Program-made: the position numbers and the translations under genes
Shown here: positions 63,868 to 64,000 of the stretch, in pieces
Position numbering within the stretch: position 1 is the stretch's first letter
Layout: each line of letters starts with the position of its first letter
Notes under the pieces: model-generated
Databases searched by the model: none
What the model was told of the DNA's origin: nothing
Seen by the model: only the letters and a program-made list of their open reading frames with translations
Origin: Burkholderiales bacterium
GTDB taxonomy: Bacteria > Pseudomonadota > Gammaproteobacteria > Burkholderiales > Burkholderiaceae_C
Assembly: GCA_016213325.1 (NCBI GenBank)
Contig: JACRAY010000006.1
Location: 110,553-174,552, forward strand
Direction of reading: 5' to 3'
Length of the DNA stretch: 64,000 nucleotides

Positions 63868-64000
63868 GTAGACGTTGGTTTCTATAGAGACTCATTAGCG
63901 AAACCAACGCCCCCGCTCAAACCGTGCGTGCGGATTTCCCGCACACGGCTTACCAGTGGTCTGTCGACTCGCAGCATTACGCGGCCTCCCGTTGCCAAGA
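63868..64000 (-). mobile_element. Group II intron, 3' end only
   Basis: On the minus strand the sequence shows a 33-base domain V, then a domain VI hairpin (CGTTGGTTTC/GAAACCAACG, 10 bp) and ends with TCTAC just before CAATG of hslO. The main part of the intron, including any reverse transcriptase, lies beyond the right edge. It has the same orientation as hslO. The exact last base (63867 or 63868) is uncertain. Confidence 0.82.
63919..63951 (-). ncRNA. Group II intron domain V
   Basis: AAGCCGTGTGCGGGAAATCC..GCACGGTTT is a 33-base hairpin with the invariant AGC of the catalytic triad, the paired GUGUGCGG/CCGCACGC stem, and a GAAA loop, which matches domain V of bacterial group II introns closely. 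Confidence 0.85.

Noticed and set aside
62897..63907. An hslO start 14 codons upstream (MVSLMSLYRN..)
   Set aside because: Those codons lie inside the intron domain VI and do not belong to the Hsp33 N-terminus.
63900..64000. Retron or riboswitch at the right edge
   Set aside because: The 33-base hairpin with AGC and a GAAA loop followed by a second hairpin fits group II intron domains V and VI better; no msr/msd structure is seen.

Overview
The window is about two-thirds G+C, has strong third-position GC bias and almost no spacer DNA. Gene content points to a betaproteobacterium of the order Burkholderiales, probably Comamonadaceae (Ramlibacter/Variovorax-like): DctPQM TRAP transport, parE/parC, dapA-bamC, dut/coaBC, and pyrG-kdsA-eno-ftsB in a row are all typical of that group. 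This assignment rests on recognised proteins and gene order, not on a database search.

Layout. 1-3481: start of etfB (leftward) behind an operator-rich promoter, then a dctP-dctQ-dctM transporter with a terminator-like hairpin after dctP. 3519-6498: a leftward operon of a histone-deacetylase-like enzyme, an ECHDC3-type crotonase and an MscS channel. 6521-11523: MoxR ATPase, DUF58 protein, TgpA-like transglutaminase and a MltB lytic transglycosylase. 11849-16145: small leftward accessory genes (two GFA-fold, two VOC, a tautomerase-like and an Imm-5-like protein, a TPR/glycosyltransferase-like protein). 16142-28215: a circularly permuted ATP-grasp / alpha-E / transglutaminase system present twice, as separate genes on one side and as a fusion with two transglutaminases and a dodecin on the other, with comEC between them. 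28242-34562: RidA and many small enzymes, with two more GFA-fold proteins and an internally deleted acetyltransferase.

34575-37850 is a visibly lower-GC island. It holds a HicB-like protein, a DUF2262-like protein, brnA with a 5'-truncated brnT, higBA with a palindromic operator on its promoter, two attC-like sites, and a 5'-truncated, frameshifted IS110-family transposase. It looks like a decaying cassette array without an integrase.

37915-62893 is mostly housekeeping: parC, a degenerate GGDEF protein, a lytic transglycosylase, parE, an MFS permease, dapA, bamC, a YycJ-type hydrolase, an Ala-rich lipoprotein, the ribosomal oxygenase roxA, an FKBP/SlyD-like protein, dut, coaBC, pyrG, kdsA, eno, ftsB, and a PnuC/NadR-like NAD-salvage pair. 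The window ends with hslO (Hsp33). The 3' end of a group II intron (domains V and VI) lies directly against the hslO start codon, in the same orientation, so the start codon is separated from its original leader.

Several families of large inverted repeats are scattered between genes, and one palindromic element sits in frame inside comEC. The most noteworthy items are the intron-interrupted hslO leader, the in-frame palindrome in comEC, the duplicated ATP-grasp/alpha-E/transglutaminase locus, and the toxin-antitoxin cassette island.
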